Source: Conidiobolus incongruus B7586
Lineage: Eukaryota; Entomophthoromycota; Entomophthoromycetes; Entomophthorales; Conidiobolaceae
DNA length: 23,650 nucleotides
Reading direction: 5' to 3'
Assembly: GCA_000697335.1 (NCBI GenBank)
Contig: JNEM01015466.1
Coordinates: 1 to 23,650, forward strand
Positions 9,750 to 20,793 of this stretch are shown here, piece after piece. The notes under the pieces are model-generated. The model did not search any database. It was not told the DNA's origin and saw nothing but the letters and a program-made list of their open reading frames with translations. The first letter of the stretch is position 1; each line of letters starts with the position of its first letter. The translations under genes were made by a program, and so were the position numbers.

Positions 9750-10655
9750 ATGGCCGTTAGTAGATCTGATATGTCTCACAAAATTGACACTCCTCCTCCT
9801 CCAGTTGTTCCAATGAATCAAAGCTTTGCTATGCAACGTGAACTGGACCCTAATACTACTACTTACGAAAAAGCAATGACCGTTCTGGGTGATTGCCTTG
9901 GTTTCTTTGGTCAAATTCCCTGCTGTGTTTGTTTCCCCAACCCTTTCAGATCTGTTGAACAAGGTTATGTTGGTATGATCAGTAGATTTGGTAGATTCTA
10001 CAAGGCTGTTGACCCTGGTCTCAATGCAGTTAATCCTATGACTGAAGATATTAGATTTGTCAAAACAATGATGCAAGTCATTAATGTCAATGATATGAGA
10101 ATCATGACTAAAGACAATGTTAATTTGACAATTGATGCTGTCATTTACTGGCACATAGTTGATCCATTCCAGGCGACTTACTCTGTAGCCAATGTTGGAG
10201 CAGCTCTTATGGAAAGAGCTCAAACTACTGTGAGAGCTGTATTAGGTCAGAAAGCATTACAAGATTGTATTGAGAACAGAGATGAAATTGCAAGTGATAT
10301 TGAAGAGATTATCAGTGGACCAGCTCGTAGCTGGGGTGTTAAAGTAGAATCCGTATTGATTAAGGATCTTCAATTCAGTCGTGAATTACAAGAATCGTTA
10401 TCCAGTGCTGCTCAAGCGAAACGACTTGGTGAATCTAAGATCATTAGTGCTCAAGCTGAAGTTGAATCTGCTAAGCTGATGAGAGAAGCTGCGGATATTT
10501 TGAACTCTCCAGCTGCCATTCAGATTCGATATTTGGAAACTATGCAACAAATGAGTAAGACATCTGGTTCAAAGGTTATATTCATGCCTTTTGATACCAA
10601 GGGTCTTGTTGCTACTGATATGGAGAAATTGATGACTCCAAATCTTATTGAATAA
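9750..10655 (+). CDS. Stomatin-type SPFH/band 7 family protein (copy C)
   Basis: Intact intronless protein of 301 residues with the same architecture as copy B: leader MAVSRSD, second Met at residue 8, Pro-rich stretch, hydrophobic Cys-rich segment (CCVC at 58-61), SPFH core, Ala/Glu-rich helix and stomatin-type tail. It is a mosaic. It follows copy B through its 5' third, but shares with copy A the CAGGCGACT block near 10171, GTCAAT at the MQVINVNDM motif, ATGAGTAAG near the end, the LIE-stop ending and ten bases after the stop (GGATTACTAG). It has private changes Lys to Arg in the EDIRFVK motif and Ala to Ser in SKTSGSK. A start at 9771 would give 294 residues. Function as for the other copies is inferred from family only. 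Confidence 0.9.
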   Translation: MAVSRSDMSHKIDTPPPPVVPMNQSFAMQRELDPNTTTYEKAMTVLGDCLGFFGQIPCCVCFPNPFRSVEQGYVGMISRFGRFYKAVDPGLNAVNPMTEDIRFVKTMMQVINVNDMRIMTKDNVNLTIDAVIYWHIVDPFQATYSVANVGAALMERAQTTVRAVLGQKALQDCIENRDEIASDIEEIISGPARSWGVKVESVLIKDLQFSRELQESLSSAAQAKRLGESKIISAQAEVESAKLMREAADILNSPAAIQIRYLETMQQMSKTSGSKVIFMPFDTKGLVATDMEKLMTPNLIE

Positions 10656-11760
10656 GGATTACTAGATTGTTAAACTAATTCATCTTATTCACTCAATTTC
10701 AGAATCTGAGTTTTATTCTTTTTAATTATTAAATATGAATATATATATATTTGTCTATAAAATAGTAGAAATATTACAAATTTTTAACTATTTCCATTGT
10801 CTTAAAATATATTTAAACTCAAATCTGAAATTCAAAATATTTTAATTCATAAAACTTAATATTATTTCTTTTTAATTTATTTTATTATTACGATAAGAAT
10901 TTATTTATCAAAATATGGTATTAACCAAAAAAAAGAATAGAATTACTTTTGAAATTTTAAATACTAATTGTATAGCCTATAAAGAAATTAATACATCCTA
11001 GTCTTGAAAATACAAACAATAAATATTTTTCTCTAATATATAACTAAATTGATATAATGATAAGTATATATTATGATATTTTTAACACTCCAATAATTTC
11101 AAATCATTAACTGAGCTCTATATAGTATCAAAACTGAGAAATAATTTAATATTTTATGAATTGATCTTTATATTATTAGTAGACTATATTAATATTACAT
11201 CAAAGTATTATCTTTCATAAATTTGATTTTTTGTTATAATTAAATAATATTGTAAGATTTTCTAGATTTCAATCTTTCAGATAAAAAAATAGTTAATTCT
11301 CAGCAGCTATATCAATATATGAAAACAAAGAGCTATATTATAATACTTCAAAAATCTTGAATTAATTTGTGTATTCAAGCGTAATTAATTACTATATGAT
11401 ATATTTATATATATGTCATTATACGAAAGTTTCTATCACTCATCATTATATTTTTAAGCCCATTCAATATTTGGATTAATAATTATATTGAGAAAATTAG
11501 TAATTATTAAGTAAAATAATTTCTAAAATATAAAAACTAAAAATACAAATAGAATTAATAACAGTCAATATTAACAATATAGTTTGGATAAAAAATTAAT
11601 CATTATTAAATTTTATTCTTTTAAAAGACAGCACACATACTGAAATAACTCTAACAATCCAATTGATATTGGATATTAACATTTGAAAAATAGTTGTGCT
11701 CGACATTCTTACATAAAACCAAATATAAATATGTGAAAAACTCAAATAATTAAGTTTATT
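10656..11760. other. AT-rich intergenic tract between convergent genes
   Basis: Separates the 3' end of SPFH copy C from the 3' end of the minus-strand RhoGEF gene. After the ten bases shared with copy A the sequence is unrelated to the other SPFH flanks. No open frame, RNA gene or transposon motif was recognised. Confidence 0.5.
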
Positions 11761-11767
11761 ACATTAA

Positions 11768-11773
11768 TTTATT
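11768..11773 (-). terminator. Possible polyadenylation signal of the RhoGEF gene
   Basis: TTTATT on the plus strand reads AATAAA on the minus strand, 37-42 nt after the RhoGEF stop codon. Such hexamers are common by chance in DNA this AT-rich, so support is positional only. Confidence 0.3.
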
Positions 11774-11809
11774 AGTATACGAATTGGTTTTTAGCGAATG
11801 TTAATTGAA

Positions 11810-14800
11810 TTAAAAATGAGCTAAATCGGGTAGAGGATTAGACATCTTAATAGTTTGAACATTCCACATGTTTTGGTGAACACTCGGTTTCACAAACATG
11901 TTAATATGTGTACCAGTGCCTGGATGTGTACATCTAATACCTGGTTCAAGAATCACCTGTACCAATTGGCCAGTTTGGAGATTACGGACTTCAAGGAAGT
12001 TAGGATCAACTGCTACTACATAATTTGAAACAAAACCTAATAATAGTGAAGTTAATAAAGGATTTTAACTAATAAACTAAATGGTATTACAGAATTGATA
12101 TGGTATTCCATCCCATTCTATAAATGGATTTTTGGGACGACTGCATTTCCCTTCATTATTTACAAAAAGTCCAAATTCTAAAGATCGTTTAGCAATTCAA
12201 ATTAATTGTTATAGATAATTTTCTTTACCTTTGTAGCACAGTAAGAACTCGTATGGGTTAATACGTTTAATAGCTAAAGGGGTGGCTTGTTCTAATCTGG
12301 CTGCTGAATGCGTATTAGTAACGAAGAATGGATCCTGAGGATCTGGAATGCCATGATTCAGAAACAATGCATCAAGATCAACGATTTCGAAACCTGGACC
12401 ACATGCAATAGCCATTTTGCTTTTTAGAAAAGTAATGGAGTGAGCTTGCGTACCTACGTAAAACTTTTTCGCCAATCTAAGACCAGTTAGGTGCTTACTT
12501 TGCCAAAGAACCTTGCCCTGAGAGATACCTTTGGAGAGTGATCCTGATTTGGATCCTGATACAAGTTCCATTGCTTTGAAGAAACTCTTGAGGTCATGGA
12601 ATTTGGAGCTAACTACAAGATCCCTTGATCCACATGTACCTACTTTAAAGAATGAAACATTTTCTCCTATCTTGGTTGCTTGGGTATCTTTTCTTCCTGA
12701 GGCACTGCTTCGCAATAAATCGGTGGAGTAAGCATGTAGGTACTTATCGCCGGTTAGTACAAGTAATAAGTGATATTTTGGTACAACTTCAACTTGTTGG
12801 ACTCTGTGAGAAGTCCACAATGCTCTACGACTGTTACCTTCATCATCAAAAAGATACAAACCATCATCTGAACCGGCCAACACCATGGATGCTCCAGTTG
12901 AAGGATCAGTATACATGGTTGTTGTATGTAATGGCTTATTGGCTGGTCTAGATGATGGAGTTAAGTCCAGTGATTGAATGATATCGCAGCTAACAATTGG
13001 CGATTCAGAGATTGTTTTACTAATTGATTCAGCCCATTGTTGACGCATTCTTGGATTCATTGCAACCAGATGATGACTACCAAAATATTTTCCGTAGAAG
13101 AATAAGTTAAGTGCTTTACCCTGCTCGGATACAGAAGATGACAATTCAACATGATGTTTAATCGTCTTGGTGCTGTAAGAGGATGAAACACGTAATGCTG
13201 TATCATCATCTAATCTCAGGAGATATAATGGAATGGCAGGACCAACACCACGATATTCAACAACAGTATTATTCTTCTCTTTCGCGACAACAAGTGCGTT
13301 GTCAAAAAGGAACACAACGACGCTACTGGAGCCCGATCCACCTTGATGACGGACCATCGGGCCTTGCTTGATTAATTTTCTATGTTCAGAATCCAGCTGA
13401 AGGTAAGGTGATTCGTCTTCTTTTTTAAAGTAGAGTCGGCTTGTAATTGAGTCTAATTGAAGCTTCAATTGGACTTCGCCAGTGACCTTGTCCACTTGAT
13501 CCATCTCTTTTTTAATTAATTCAACAACTTGTGGCAACCATTGAGCATCCATATTGTCTTCAGGAGTTCGTTTCAATACTTCCTTTAATAATAAAGCATA
13601 CCTAGCCAATTTTCCTGTAGGGCGCTCAATGAAATGTTTAATGGGAAGCTTTCTAGATTTCGGGTGTTCAGCAGCTTCAACCAAAAATTGGTTAAATTTG
13701 GGATTGAACTTGGCTTCATTGGTATAAAAATGGTGTGCATATAGCATATTGCTTGCATAAATTGAATAGCATTTAAGATCTTTAGCCCATGGTAGCATCA
13801 AATCTCCAATAAATGGAACAATATATGCATCCTGCTGTCTTAATAAAAATTTCTCCATCATAGACTCGTTATGCTGCAAAATTTGTTTATAGTTACTAAA
13901 CAATGTTGCAATTACCGAGTCAATTCGGTTCTCATTAAAGATACCGGATCTTCTAAGAGGATTCACATAAATCTAAATTGGAAATATGTCATTATTCAAA
14001 TAATAACAAATATTTTTAAAATCATACTTCATCTATCAATTTCAAGTCATTAATATATGCCATTTCGTTGATAATGGTCTCAAATATTGCTTCTTGTCTC
14101 TTTCTTTCTTGAGGTTCAACTGTGGTTAATATTTCAGGAGGCACAGTTTGAGACCAAAGGAGGGGTTGCTTTACAAGTATAATGAGTTTTGATTATTAAA
14201 AATTGTGATAACAGTCTTACTTCAGGGTTATATTGAGCAGCGACAACTCTGATATCATGCTGCGAAGGGGTCAAAGTCACATGTGAAGCCACAGAAGGAG
14301 ACTGCGGATTAGTGTGGCTTCTTGTACGTCTTTGAATATTAAAGGTATCATCAGTATCTGTCTGGATTGATAGAGACAATTTGCCTTGAGGATCAGGAAC
14401 AATATTACCAATCTATTGATAATGTAAGTAGGGAAAATATCGAAAAAAAAAAAGTAAATTACTTGAGTTGGACAGCTGCTAGATCCGCATGGTTTATCTG
14501 AGCAGCATGTAGGAAAATAGCAAGGTGTTAAATAAGTTAAGACGGATTGTGGCCATTCGGAATTTGGGGGAGGTGGTTTCACTGAATACCACTCATCTTC
14601 ACCATCAAAAACTGGGAAAGTTTCATCACTAATATGTTTTATATAACCATAAGGTAAAATTGACTCGGAAACTGCAAGTGTAAGATCTCTCCTATGTTTA
14701 GGAATTCCGCATATTGTTTCTAAGGAATTCTATCAAAAATTAGTCTATACAGAAATAATTTGTAAAAATAATGCATGTTACCAATATTTGGGTACCATTC

Positions 14801-15411
14801 ATGATTTCTTGAGCAGTTTTAAAAAATTCAGTAAGAATAGTTGATAAGCTATTCGTTAAGGCAGTGGTACGGTTTTGTATCTCAATCAAACTTTGTGTTT
14901 TACGACGGATCAATGATCCTTGATTGGATAAAGGATTTTCAAGTGGAGTATGTATAGGTGAAACGGTAAGAGTAGATGGAAGGGCTGGAATTGGGAGTAA
15001 ATTATGATTTGTTTCTGAAGTTGGTGAAAATGAATTTGAAACATTTGGAGTGGGCATTTGTTGAGGTCTGTTGAGTACTGGTGGAGGAGTGAAAGATGGC
15101 TTATTTTGTATAGGATTTTTTATACGAGATTGGTAAGGATCATGAGGATAAGGTGGTAATGTGTAACCCGCTTCAATTAAACATCTATCTGGATCTGGAA
15201 ATGCTAAAGGTTGTGAAGGTTGAGGAGGTAAAACGAATTTAGGAGAGTTTGGGCTTGAAATTTTGCGAGATACTTGAATACTCCATTTGGAAGACTGCTG
15301 AGGGTCATTGGGAAGTGGAGCAGTTCTTGTTGAAGGTGAACGCTGATGAGGGAAATTACTATGGGAATGTATTGAAGAGGAAGAACTATTTGTATAAGAG
15401 CGATGTGACAT
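11810..15411 (-). CDS. Rho guanine-nucleotide exchange factor (DEP-like, DH, PH, CNH), Rom1/Rom2 class, seven exons
   Basis: Activates Rho1-type GTPases by GDP release, by family upstream of glucan synthase and Pkc1 at the plasma membrane. Exons I read (minus strand): 15411-14782, 14729-14463, 14412-14221, 14168-14028, 13972-12229, 12177-12091, 12036-11810. All six introns are 50-55 nt, start GTA and end AG, and the joined frame is 3288 nt (1095 residues plus stop). Residues 1-170 are Ser/Pro-rich and probably disordered. About 170-260 resemble the end of a DEP domain (LPYGYIKHISDE). A Cys motif, CYFPTCCSDKPCGSSSCP, sits at 280-297, as in fungal Rom2-like GEFs just before the DH domain. DH runs about 387-577 (RKRQEAIFETI; FIERPTGKLARYALLLKEVL as CR3), PH about 605-732, CNH about 747-1090 (WDGIPYQF, VVAVDPNFLEVRN). 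Domain order and length fit the family. The start is the first in-frame Met; an additional 5' exon is possible but not needed. Confidence 0.9.
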
Positions 15412-15570
15412 TTATAAATAAAGGCTATGTAAAAATAACAAATAGTTGAATCGGAGCTCTCGTACGAAATATAGTAAAAGGAAAATAATAAATTTTAAGG
15501 CTTAGCCACCGATAGAAGAAGGGATCAGCTGAATTAGAATACTATACCTAGCTTGAATAGAAAAGAAGGT
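15412..15570 (-). promoter_or_regulatory. Probable 5' leader and promoter region of the RhoGEF gene
   Basis: Directly upstream of the RhoGEF ATG. It is clearly richer in C and G than the surrounding spacer, including several CpGs near 15454-15466 and 15508, as expected for a transcribed leader or promoter. No clear TATA box at the spacing used by the SPFH genes, so this is compositional evidence only. Confidence 0.35.
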
Positions 15571-18200
15571 ATTAAAGATTAAGATATCAAATAATTTGGC
15601 TAATTGAGAATGTAATATGCAATAATATTTTGATTAAGCTTAAAAACAATTGAATTGATCAAAGTTGAATGAATATGGAGAGTAGATTTAAAGAGAAATA
15701 ATCAGGCTAAATTTGTGGGTTCATTTAGCTACATTGTTCAATTTGCAATATCCTTAATGTAAACAATCCAGTTTGATCATACCCAACAATAAATTCCTTA
15801 GCACTTCTCAACTACGAAATTTAATCATAATAAATTGTGTATGTGAAAATTATTCAAACTATACAAAAATATGATTTCATTTTATTATCCAATAATATTC
15901 AATGATTTAATTGGTATATTCTGATTATATCATGATTAATGAACACAAATATAATCTAAACATATAATATATTTTTTAATTGGTTAATATTCAACTAGAA
16001 ATTTTATTTTAAACGATATATTTCTCAGTTTTATTATTTTTTGATAAAAAATTTATCAAATATAATATATTACTATTAAAGTATATTTGATAAATATTTG
16101 TTAATATTTTCATGAAATAAACAATCAAACCACATATATTGGGTAAAAAAATCATTTTTAATTTATGATAATAAATATATAATTTATCCAAAATGTAATA
16201 TTAATAAAATTTTTAAATATTTTTATGGCTTCAATTACTATTAGAACTTAATTTATTTGATATAGAATTTCGATTATATATTAAATATCTTAAATATTGT
16301 TATGAATATTCTTTTCAATCTATTAGAAGTTTATTTAATAAAAAACACATCTGGTGTGATAATCTTCAACAAACGAGTGTGATATATTCATTGTGTAAAT
16401 ATAATTAAATTATAATTATTATATAGCTTTAACTATTAAAATAAATTAGTCTTTAGAATAAGTAACCAAATTATAAATATTAGACTAAATAATATTCCAC
16501 TATCATAGTCGTGCTTATTATTCAAACAAAATTAATGGAAAATTAATACACTACCTATAATGAACATTTTATATATCGAATCATGATAAGGTTTAAAAAG
16601 TGTAATATGTATCAAATATGATTTAACATTCAAAACAATTTTATTACAAGTCATTTCCAAATTAATAATTAAATTCTTACATATAAAATTTATGGATATT
16701 ATAAAAAGTTTTTTGTTCAACCTTATCATGAATAATATTGTAGATAAATTCTTAAAAATTATATTTTATATCCACAATCCAAAAATTCTTAAATTTAATG
16801 ATGTAAATAACGGAGATTAAAAACCATATGAAATTGAATTTAATGAGTATAATAATATTTATTCAATATGCATCCAAGTCAATAATCATAAAGTTCATAA
16901 AAGATGTTTTTAAACATCACTTAAAATTTATTCTAGTCAACTCAAGGTACTATCAATATATCTAAATGATGCATCAGTTTATTGTTGATTGCAAACTGTG
17001 GTTAGTTTAAATTAACATCCTTAAATAGGTTCTTATTTTTATAACCAAAAATTTGCACTTCAACCAATAAGGTCATTAATATAGTTGAATTTGACTAAAC
17101 AGTACTTAAAACATCTGTTAATTTTAAATATTTTACAATATATTTTGTATTATATTTAGAAAAAATGTATAATAGTTTTATCAATCATTAAACTTAATGT
17201 TTATAGAGGTTTATTTTATAATATTATACTATTTTTGAAATCTTATAACAGCTAGAATGATAAAAAATTCTTAAATGAAATTGATAATAAACTTTGTGTA
17301 TAACCTTTGGAGAATTTGATATAATATTTTATAAATCATTGTTCACCAATATCAATTAATGTATTTATAATTTGTAATTTATAATATCAAACTTTCTTAA
17401 ACTAATGAATTAATAATAATTTTATTAATAGAAATAAATGAACATATATATATATATATTACTAGTATAATTAATAAATAGTTAAGATAGCTGTTGATAT
17501 AATGATTATAAGTTAATAATTTTATAATACTAGCTAAAAATATATTTTTTAATTTTTCAAAATATATTATATGATTTAAATAATTAAAATCATATTAATT
17601 TATAATTTTATCCCTTAATTTTATTGATAAAATAATTAATTAAATATTAATTCCAAAGATATAACCAACTTGAGTTATAATTTTTCAACGATTTTTAAAT
17701 AAATGACAAATATGACAATTCAAATTTAATTAGTCAATTAAGTTAATTTGACTCAAACCTTATAAATTATCCAATCAATTTTCAATAATTATTTTATTTG
17801 AACCTTGAATATGGGAGGCATCAGCAAAAACAACTTTTATTATCACTAGTGATAGTCTAATTATATAGTATATGTAAAGAACATAAAAAACAATCAACTA
17901 AAGACTCTAAATAATTTTTAATAAGTTTCTAAATTATTGCATCAGTTGAAGCCCAACTTTGATTTTGCTTGCGATAAATTATATTCTAAAATATTAGGGA
18001 ATTTTCAACTTTGAATCTATTAAGTTGATTACTAAAAGAAAATTTTAAATGCATGTTTGTATAAGTTGAGTAAAACCTGAAAAATAAAAAAATTTCACTT
18101 TATTATATAAATTCAAGTGGAAAATGACAAACTACTAAAGTAAAATACAAATATATTTAAATATAAACCTATTGTGTTTACACTATGCAAAAAAAGCATT
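15571..18200. other. AT-rich intergenic tract, no gene seen
   Basis: Short open frames here (for example minus-strand ones near 16009-16191 and 16532-16729) consist mostly of Ile/Asn/Lys/Tyr/Leu and look like compositional noise. One inverted-repeat pair at 16581/16731 is listed separately. An (AT)n run lies at about 17444-17459. Confidence 0.5.
16581..16731. repeat. Inverted-repeat pair, possible MITE-like element
   Basis: TCATGATAAGGTT at 16581-16593 is the exact reverse complement of AACCTTATCATGA at 16719-16731, and weaker similarity continues inward (A-rich TTTAAAAAG / CTTTTTATAA-like arms). The roughly 150 bp span suits a miniature inverted-repeat element, but I see no clear target-site duplication and no second copy in the window. 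A chance palindrome of 13 bp is unlikely but possible in this composition. Confidence 0.35.
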
Positions 18201-18209
18201 CATTAGTTA

Positions 18210-18215
18210 TTTATT
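18210..18215 (-). terminator. Possible polyadenylation signal of the H2B gene
   Basis: AATAAA on the minus strand about 78 nt after the H2B stop codon. No metazoan-type histone stem-loop was seen, which fits fungal polyadenylated histone mRNAs. The composition makes the hexamer weak evidence. Confidence 0.3.
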
Positions 18216-18292
18216 AGCATGAGAAAAAAAATAATACAATATGTTTGGAGAATATGTAAGTAAGCGAAATTTAAAAATTTACATTATTAAGC

Positions 18293-18682
18293 TTATTTGG
18301 TGCTAGTGTACTTGGTAACAGCCTTGGTACCTTCAGAAACGGCATGCTTGGCCAATTCACCAGGAAGAATTAATCTGACGGCAGTTTGGATTTCTCGGGA
18401 AGAAATGGTAGAGCGCTTGTTGTAGGAAGCAAGCTTGGAGGCTTCGTTGGCAATACGTTCGAAGATATCGTTGACGAAGGAGTTGAGAATGGACATAGCC
18501 TTATTGGAGATACCAGTATCAGAGTGGACTTGCTTCAAGACACGATAGATGTAGGTGGAGTAGGTTTCACGGCGAAGCTTATTACGCTTACCACCCTTCT
18601 TGCTTTCAGTGGTGGCCTTCTTGGCTTTGTCAGTGGCTTTAGAAGCAGAGGGAGTGCTGGGTTGAGGAGTTTTGGGAGCCAT
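18293..18682 (-). CDS. Histone H2B
   Basis: Intronless 129-residue protein, full length for a fungal H2B. Residues 1-35 are the basic, Lys/Ser/Thr/Pro-rich tail ([12 protein letters not shown]). The histone fold follows with the family signature blocks [55 protein letters not shown] and [20 protein letters not shown]. Lys124 in AVTKY corresponds to the monoubiquitinated Lys123 of budding yeast. H2B pairs with H2A in the nucleosome. G+C content is clearly higher than its surroundings, as usual for a strongly expressed gene in an AT-rich genome. No H2A gene is visible next to it, although fungal H2A and H2B often form a divergent pair. Confidence 0.97.
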   Translation of the reverse strand: MAPKTPQPSTPSASKATDKAKKATTESKKGGKRNKLRRETYSTYIYRVLKQVHSDTGISNKAMSILNSFVNDIFERIANEASKLASYNKRSTISSREIQTAVRLILPGELAKHAVSEGTKAVTKYTSTK

Positions 18683-18810
18683 TTCGGTTAATAATAAAAG
18701 TGTGAAAGAAATAAAATTCGGGAACCTGAACAGAATTGTAGATTAAATACATTTTCAATAAGCTCATAACTCAAGTCCATTCATTCATTCAAATTCAATT
18801 TATTACATCA

Positions 18811-18816
18811 ACGCGT
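18811..18816. promoter_or_regulatory. ACGCGT box (MCB-like) upstream of H2B
   Basis: Palindromic ACGCGT begins 129 nt upstream of the H2B ATG. The same hexamer is the MluI cell-cycle box bound by MBF in yeasts and is used at G1/S genes. CpG is very rare in this spacer, so the site stands out. Binding in this organism is inferred, not shown. Confidence 0.5.
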
Positions 18817-18842
18817 TCTAAAATTCAATTTGAACACATTTG

Positions 18843-18847
18843 ATTGG
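18843..18847 (-). promoter_or_regulatory. CCAAT box upstream of H2B
   Basis: ATTGG on the plus strand is CCAAT in the direction of H2B transcription, about 160 nt before the ATG and about 30 nt from the ACGCGT box. CCAAT boxes bound by the HAP/NF-Y complex are common in histone promoters. Short motif, so moderate support only. Confidence 0.4.
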
Positions 18848-18869
18848 CTGAATTTTCTATTAATTAACA

Positions 18870-20793
18870 TTTTCAATTTTGAATTCCAAAAATGTCAATC
18901 TGAAATTTAAATTGATTATCAGTCCTTGACCGAATCTTTAAATCATTTTTTTATTACAAATAATATACACTAACAAATGAAATAGATATTTTAATTAAAA
19001 AATGACAACAACAACTTGTAAAAGCCAACCTCGATAAAAAAGATATCAATATTACTTTCTTTATCTTGTATTAGGATTCAAATTTAAGTAGTTATATTAA
19101 TTTGATAGGTAAGTTTATCAAATTATTTAAACATAATGTTTAAATTTTTGTTTATCCATCCTTTTTTGAATATTTTCTACTAATTCAAAATACAAAAAAC
19201 ACTTATTATGTTTTTAAACTTGAGTAGTTAATAATTTTGAAAAGCAAATTAACGTAAATTATTATTTACTGTTGATTACAAATAAAACATTTTTACTAAT
19301 ACATTTTATTGATAGCATTTCAATTTTATTATGACCAGAATTTTCTAAAGCTATTTTTGTAAATTCTCGATCAAGAATTTCAAATCTTTTGTTGATAATG
19401 ATAATATAGTAAATTTCATTTCATTACAGTTAACAAATTTATCATATCTTGTTTTTGGAATTTATTTTTAAGCAAAAGTATACTAATATTTTAAAGCTTT
19501 TTATTGGTAAAATATCGTTTGGTCTAACTTACTAAATTATAAATAGTTTCTAAGCATTATCCTTATTATAATGAGAATCAAAATACATTTCTAAATTATC
19601 AATAGCTGAAAGATTCATATTTCTTAATGTTACATTATATTTCAACCTTGTAAATTATTTAGTAAATATTGAATTTTAATTAGTTTTAATTAATCCACCT
19701 ATCAATCTACTATATTCATTTCTATTTTACCTAAAAATATTTTTATGTTTTACTATTATATTGGATAGTAATCCAAAATGTTTCGAAATATATGCATTGG
19801 TTTTATAGCTTAAAATTATAATTTCTATTACAACATAACCTAAATATGAAATATTTTTAATATTATTTTTACAAATTAATTTTTAAGTTTGGTTCAAACT
19901 CTGAAAATCTCAAATTATTTATTAAAATAATTTAAACTTAAATTTAAAACTTATATATTTATTATTATACCATCTATATTTTTCTCTTATTTATTTAAAT
20001 AAAATTATTTAATATGAAGAAAATGATTAATATCTTGATGATGGTGATGTTTATATTTTATGCTTAATATAATGTTAAGAAGTGATTTGGATTGAAAATG
20101 AAGTTTAAATTTTCAATTTCAACAATCTGAACAGAGAGGTAAATACAAAAAAGTGAATGGTTATGAAGTTTTTGACTTCATTTATTTAATTTTAAATAAC
20201 AAACATATATCAAAATATATATTGATAGAGCTGATAAATATTCCTAAATCAAGATTACATATTATAGTATTTTAAATTGAATAAATAATTTTAATATTCC
20301 AAAAATTACTTTAGGATTGATTAAATTTAATTTTGCACGTAAATTTGTTTGAAATAATGATTAACAAAATCATTTACATTTAAATTAATGAAATTTGATG
20401 ATAATCTTTATGATTACTTATAATATTGAATTCCACATATCACAATTCAACAATATATTAGTCAAAAATTTTGTTTAAATAATTTCATATATCATAATTC
20501 AATCAAGTTAGATAAAGATTTATGACCATTGTGTTACTTCCTCAATATTAAAATATATCAAAATATTTTGAATATTTAATTATTAATCGAAATTAAAAAT
20601 TTTACATATTTCTACTCTTTTATCCTAACGATTAATCTAATAATTAGAATTTTTTATATTGAATTTACACTTATAATTAGATTTATTCAATACATTATAA
20701 ATTATAATACTATTTTTGAATATATGTTTAAATTGATGAGATTATATTATAATATTGAGCATTTTAAAATAATTCTACAATCATATTTTAAAC
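18870..20793. other. AT-rich intergenic tract, no gene seen
   Basis: No open frame of useful length on either strand and no recognisable RNA gene. I looked specifically for a divergent H2A gene upstream of H2B and did not find the H2A core motifs. A few CpGs remain here, unlike the tract that follows. Confidence 0.5.

Noticed and set aside
12531-13371. Plus-strand open frames of 62-99 codons opposite the RhoGEF gene
   Set aside because: They are antisense to the continuous DH-PH-CNH coding exon and show no independent signal.
16009-16729. Short minus-strand frames in the spacer (60 and 65 codons)
   Set aside because: Dominated by Ile, Asn, Lys, Tyr and Leu as expected from random AT-rich sequence, with no motif and no neighbouring promoter signal.
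17444-17459. (AT)n runs here and near 8769, 10740, 21482 and 21824
   Set aside because: Short simple repeats expected in DNA of this composition; no sign of function.
18386-18691. Plus-strand 101-codon frame opposite H2B
   Set aside because: Fully antisense to a highly conserved histone; its openness follows from H2B codon use.
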